Of a DNA stretch of 44,162 bases, positions 40,937-44,162 are shown in pieces. Source of the stretch: JAHFKM01 sp035655455 (lineage in GTDB: Archaea; Nanobdellota; Nanobdellia; SCGC-AAA011-G17; GW2011-AR18). Where the stretch lies: NCBI GenBank assembly GCA_035655455.1, contig DASRUL010000012.1:1-44162 (forward strand). Reading direction: 5' to 3'. The translations under genes were made by a program, and so were the position numbers. Each line of letters opens with the position of its first letter. The first letter of the stretch is position 1. The notes beneath the pieces are model-generated. The model did no database searches, had not been told where the DNA came from, and saw only the letters and a list, made by a program, of their open reading frames with translations.

Positions 40937-42099
40937 GCCTTAACCTCAACAGGAACTCTTATCTTTCCAGACATAAGTCTTGGAAGGAGAGAGTCACGGA
41001 TTTCGGATAAAATAATTGATTGATTCAAAATGATATCATTTTTATTAAATAACTCGCAACAAATGCTATTAAATATAGAAATTATTCCAATTGGGGGAAT
41101 AATAATAACATTTGAATAAGCAGTATTTCTGTTTAAACCGGGCACAGCAGAATCAGAAGAGGATTTTAGAAATTCTTTTCCTTTGAGCAGGTAATAATAA
41201 AAATACAATGCTCCAATACCTAATTTGTCAATAATATAAAAAGTTGTATCTATCGGGAAGAAATCATCTTTTACCCAATATACCTCTCCAAGAGTGCCTT
41301 TTCTGCCAATTACAATTCCCGGACCTTTGACAAAATATTCTGAATGAAAACCAATAATCCCATTTGAACCAAAAACTGGATAATGTCCTTCTTGGCGTTT
41401 TGTTTCCGGTAACCCTTTACCATAAGCAAATTCAACGCAATCTCCTAACTTCCCAACCTTCCACCTCTTCGGTATCTCTCCCAACTCGCTCTCAACCATC
41501 TCTCCGCCTGAGCTTTTGTATGGCTCTCCTTTTTCATTTGGAAAATCAAAGTCAACAAACCAGTGCTTGAAGATTGCCTGGCCGATTGCCTCTAAGGTTT
41601 TGTTCATCTGTTGGTTGAGCTCGATTTTTGAGTCTAAGTCTGAGAGGATTTTGGAAATTTTCTGTTGTTCCTCAAAATCAGGAATTTTCTCTATAATTTT
41701 ATATACATTATCTCTATTTAATCCAGGAACTGCACTATGCGAATTCATTTTATCTATCTTTAATGTTAATAGGAAATAGTACCAAAATTTTATATCTCCT
41801 TTTTTAAGTAATTTCACATAATAAGTTGTATCGATTGCCCAAAAATCATTTCCAGAAAACTTAATTTCTCCAACTGAGCCTTTTCTTCCAATAATTATTC
41901 CCTGTCCATTTATCAAAGATTCATTATGAAAACCAACTATTCCATTTGAACCATAAACTGGAATCTTTCCTTTAATTCTTTTTGTTTCTGGCAGTCCTTT
42001 TCCATAGCAGAGTTCTATTTCATCTCCAATTCTTTTTACTTCCCAATCTTCAGGAATCATTCCTATTTCAGTTTGTTTGAATTTTGTTTGATGTTTCAT
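40933..42099 (-). CDS. hsdS: Type I restriction specificity subunit with near-duplicate recognition domains
   Basis: The 388 residues hold two target recognition domains joined by a conserved helix (FEEQQKISKILSDLDSKIEL, about 150-175). The two domains are very similar to each other: CYGKGLPETKR (about 31-41)/AYGKGLPETKR (about 227-237), YGSNGIVGFH/FGSNGIIGFH, IIIGRKGSVGE/IVIGRKGTLGE, AIDTTYY/PIDTTFY, SAVPGLNR/SAVPGLNR. Equal half-sites predict a palindrome-like target. The C-terminal conserved helix ends LLPRLMSGKIRV. It pairs with HsdM and HsdR. Confidence 0.9.
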   Translation of the reverse strand: MKHQTKFKQTEIGMIPEDWEVKRIGDEIELCYGKGLPETKRIKGKIPVYGSNGIVGFHNESLINGQGIIIGRKGSVGEIKFSGNDFWAIDTTYYVKLLKKGDIKFWYYFLLTLKIDKMNSHSAVPGLNRDNVYKIIEKIPDFEEQQKISKILSDLDSKIELNQQMNKTLEAIGQAIFKHWFVDFDFPNEKGEPYKSSGGEMVESELGEIPKRWKVGKLGDCVEFAYGKGLPETKRQEGHYPVFGSNGIIGFHSEYFVKGPGIVIGRKGTLGEVYWVKDDFFPIDTTFYIIDKLGIGALYFYYYLLKGKEFLKSSSDSAVPGLNRNTAYSNVIIIPPIGIISIFNSICCELFNKNDIILNQSIILSEIRDSLLPRLMSGKIRVPVEVKA

Positions 42100-42743
42100 C
42101 TTATTATTTCTCTTTCTAATCTTGTAATTTCACTATCGTAATTTTGGTACCATACCCTATAATCGATTTCTTTCATATAATTATCAAAGAAGTAAAACTT
42201 GAATTTTATTTTGCACCACTTATTAGAAGTTGGAATCTTTCCAAAATCTAAAAATAATCGGTTTGAATAATATATCTCTTCAGATGGCAATAAAATTCTT
42301 TTCTTCATAATATCGACTTGCCAATCTTTTTCTCCTTTAGGATCACATCTAAAATCGTATCTTATTCTTTCTAATTTCGTACCAACGCTCCCTAAATTTG
42401 AAAAGGTTATATTAACTAAAATTGATAGTTCACTTGTATTTGTTACTACTCCAGCTATTTCTTGCTTGATTATATCGCTTCTAAAAACTTGAAAATAATC
42501 TGCCTTTGTATGACTTGTTTCAGTAAGGAGTACTGGTATTCTATTGCTGTTAATCTCAATTGCTATTTGAGGAGTATATTCTAGGTCTATTGCACGCTTT
42601 GATTCTTTAACTTGTTGCGCAGATTGGTAAGCTTGGAAGAAAACAGCAACTACCATAAGAAAAGTGAAAAAAACCATTAAAAACTCTATTAATTCTTTAT
42701 TTCTTTTGAACCAGTTTTCTTTATTTTCGGTTTGTTTTTTCAT
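42096..42743 (-). CDS. Single-pass membrane protein of the island, 215 residues
   Basis: A membrane helix near the N-terminus (about 17-40, LIEFLMVFFTFLMVVAVFF) is followed by a short coiled segment and a beta-rich soluble part. The overlaps with hsdS and the PIN gene are 4 bases each. No motif is recognised. Similar small membrane proteins are often found with restriction genes, but their roles are unclear. Confidence 0.6.
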   Translation of the reverse strand: MKKQTENKENWFKRNKELIEFLMVFFTFLMVVAVFFQAYQSAQQVKESKRAIDLEYTPQIAIEINSNRIPVLLTETSHTKADYFQVFRSDIIKQEIAGVVTNTSELSILVNITFSNLGSVGTKLERIRYDFRCDPKGEKDWQVDIMKKRILLPSEEIYYSNRLFLDFGKIPTSNKWCKIKFKFYFFDNYMKEIDYRVWYQNYDSEITRLEREIIR

Positions 42744-43249
42744 TTAAAGTCTCCTTTAATGAATTGTTCAAAGGTGATGGCTCTTCCATCAAGAGATTTT
42801 ATCTTATTCAGGAGAGTTTCGTCATTTGTAACAAGAATAAAATTATTTTTTATTGCTGTCTCACCTATCAAAGCATCTTCTGTATGTTTTAAATTTCCTT
42901 TTCTCAATTTTTCAATGATATTATCTTCAGATGTCCATTTGCTTTCATCCCATCTCGAAACATCCCAAACCATTGATTCTGTTGGTACTTTTGATAACTT
43001 TGCATTACCTAATTTTGAAGTTCCAAGAACAAAACTTTCAGTAGCTATTTTTTCTTGGTTTAATCCCTTAAAAAATTCTAATAATTTATTCTTTCTATTT
43101 TGTTTTTCTGGTTTTTGGATTGCTTCAATTTCGTCTCGTTGGATATGAACTATAAAAAATTCGTAATTATTTGGAAATTTGCTAATATCTATTTTTTTAT
43201 CCAAAATTGAGTCAAAAATGTTTGTGTCAAACATAAATTTAAAACTCAT
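42740..43249 (-). CDS. PIN-domain nuclease
   Basis: The 169 residues start FKFMFDTNIFD with the first acidic residue of the PIN site (Asp8). A conserved Glu lies near HIQRDEIEAI, and the C-terminal part KHTEDALIGETAIKNNFILVTNDETLL gives the Asp pair of the E-x2-D/D-A and TND motifs. PIN nucleases cut RNA and are common toxins (VapC). Its start is coupled to a 33-codon ORF upstream. Confidence 0.8.
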   Translation of the reverse strand: MSFKFMFDTNIFDSILDKKIDISKFPNNYEFFIVHIQRDEIEAIQKPEKQNRKNKLLEFFKGLNQEKIATESFVLGTSKLGNAKLSKVPTESMVWDVSRWDESKWTSEDNIIEKLRKGNLKHTEDALIGETAIKNNFILVTNDETLLNKIKSLDGRAITFEQFIKGDFK

Positions 43250-43340
43250 ATCCTATACTCTCCAGATTCTTTTTTATCTCTAAATCAAGTTTTTTTCCTT
43301 CTTTCATCTGCTCTGAAAGTTCAGCGGTTAATCGTTTCAC
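43239..43340 (-). CDS. 33-residue coupled ORF: antitoxin-like or HsdM-tail remnant
   Basis: GTG 43340 overlaps the COG2865 stop, and its TAA lies inside the first codons of the PIN gene. The peptide (KRLTAELSEQMKEGKK, then LDLEIKKNLESIGYEF) is a helix ending in 'LesiGYEF', resembling the C-terminal tail of HsdM. It may be an hsdM tail remnant or a microprotein antitoxin for the PIN enzyme. Coupling at both ends favours translation. Confidence 0.45.
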   Translation of the reverse strand: MKRLTAELSEQMKEGKKLDLEIKKNLESIGYEF

Positions 43341-44161
43341 CTTAACACTTCCCAATGCCCGCCTTTATCAGGGCCAACTCTTCTAATTAATCTGTCTTTG
43401 GCAAGTTTTCTCAGCCTGGATTGTATTGTTTCTTCAGTCTCATTTAAGATTATAGAGAGTTCTCTTCTTGGTAGGTAAGGATTCTCTTTTATCGCTTCTA
43501 TTATTTTCTGGTATTTTTCTGGGACTTTTCTGGGACTTTTTTTTGGGCTAATTTTGCCATAAAATCTTTGCTCGTAGCTTTCTTTCTGCAAATCAGGTCT
43601 CTTGAATATTATGGTAAACCAATTCTCATCTGTTTCAATCTTTGGCGCTTCAAGCTTATAATCTTTCATAGCGCTCCTAATCCTCAATATCCCTGTACCT
43701 GCTTTTTCAACAAGATTCATCCGGGAAAGCATCCCGAACAAAAGCTTATTTCTCGAAAGGCTTTTTTTGCCAAGATCAGAGAGCCTTATTCCAGGAACAA
43801 GTCCTCCCGGATTGACAATCTAAAGCCTGTCTTTAAAGATATAAACTTGTATTTCAGCATTTGAGAAATAATCCCGATGCACTATTGCATTAAGCAGGGC
43901 TTCTCTTAATGCCTCTTCAGGCAATTCCAGCTTTTCTTCCCTGTGGCCTGCTGTTTTGATTATGTATTCTGTGTTTAATTTTGATTTAATATAAGCCAGA
44001 ACATTGTTATAATTTGAATACAAGTCAGCTTCAAATTCTTTCTTATCAAGGATATTAACTTTATCTTCCCCTAAAAACAAAGCGCAGGTAATCTGGGCAT
44101 TTAAGAAAAATTTGGTGACTTTATTGCAGAATAGCAAAACTCCTGCGTTTTTCAGCTTTCT
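43337..44161 (-). pseudogene. COG2865-type (AlbA/HATPase/winged-helix) regulator interrupted by TAG; 5' end outside window
   Basis: The frame enters from the right edge: LLFCNKVTKFFLN ... LREALLNAIVHRDYFSNAE, then DRL-TAG-IVNPGGLVPGIRLSDL, GMLSRMNLVEKAGTGI and a C-terminal winged helix. The HRDY and EKAGTGI motifs are the HATPase_c_4 part typical of COG2865 regulators, which often sit between hsdM and hsdS. The TAG (43820-43822) replaces the usual Glu (DRLEIxNPG), a single-base change from GAG. Likely a recent nonsense mutation or an error. Confidence 0.75.
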
Positions 44162-44162
44162 A

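Noticed and set aside
1..44162. CRISPR arrays, rRNA genes, transposases and integrases
   Set aside because: I saw no regularly spaced repeats, no rRNA segments and no recognisable transposase or integrase motifs on either strand.

Overview
The window is archaeal. It carries the split archaeal RNA polymerase operon (H, B'', B', A', A'') followed by L30e, NusA, S12, S7 and EF-2. It also has archaeal TATA boxes about 25-30 bases upstream of starts, many leaderless genes, and tRNAs with bulge-helix-bulge (BHB) introns. The amount of tRNA disruption and several divergent core proteins suggest a small-genome DPANN-type archaeon. That lineage call is inference; the sequence alone does not fix a phylum.

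Layout. 1-5.9 kb: the end of an AbrB-like gene, intron-bearing tRNA-Tyr and tRNA-Asp, a Cys-rich secreted protein, a beta-propeller lipoprotein and three unrecognised genes. 5.9-18.7 kb: tRNA-Lys(UUU) with two introns lies 9 bases ahead of rpoH and must be co-transcribed with the polymerase operon; the translation genes follow. 18.7-24.3 kb: an aldehyde dehydrogenase, tRNA-Gly with a 16-base D-arm intron, an AT-rich two-gene insert (HEPN-like protein plus membrane-anchored caspase-fold protein), purE, and purC broken by an in-frame TAA. 24.3-30.8 kb: a copper operon (ArsR regulator, Met-rich membrane protein, DUF5676-like protein, CopA ATPase) facing a large surface protein. 30.9-35.4 kb: two tRNA-Val genes, a probable structured RNA, gatB, an amino-acid permease and a C/D-box-like sRNA.

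35.4-44.2 kb is an AT-rich defence island on the minus strand, built on a type I restriction system (hsdS, hsdR; hsdM is not in the window and may lie beyond the right edge). Woven into it are a COG2865-type ATP-binding regulator with an in-frame TAG, a 33-codon ORF, a PIN nuclease, three membrane proteins, a membrane zinc-ribbon microprotein and an HTH-nucleotidyltransferase/HEPN pair. Most genes are joined by 4-base ATGA overlaps. The HEPN/nucleotidyltransferase pair sits between two diverged 66-bp copies of the hsdR 5' end, as though inserted as a cassette.

The strongest unusual signals are: (1) at least seven introns in six tRNA genes, several at non-canonical positions and some only 15-16 bases long; (2) the hsdR-repeat-flanked toxin-antitoxin cassette inside the restriction operon; (3) the HEPN-like/caspase-fold pair next to tRNA-Gly; (4) replacement of near-universal RNA polymerase active-site residues.
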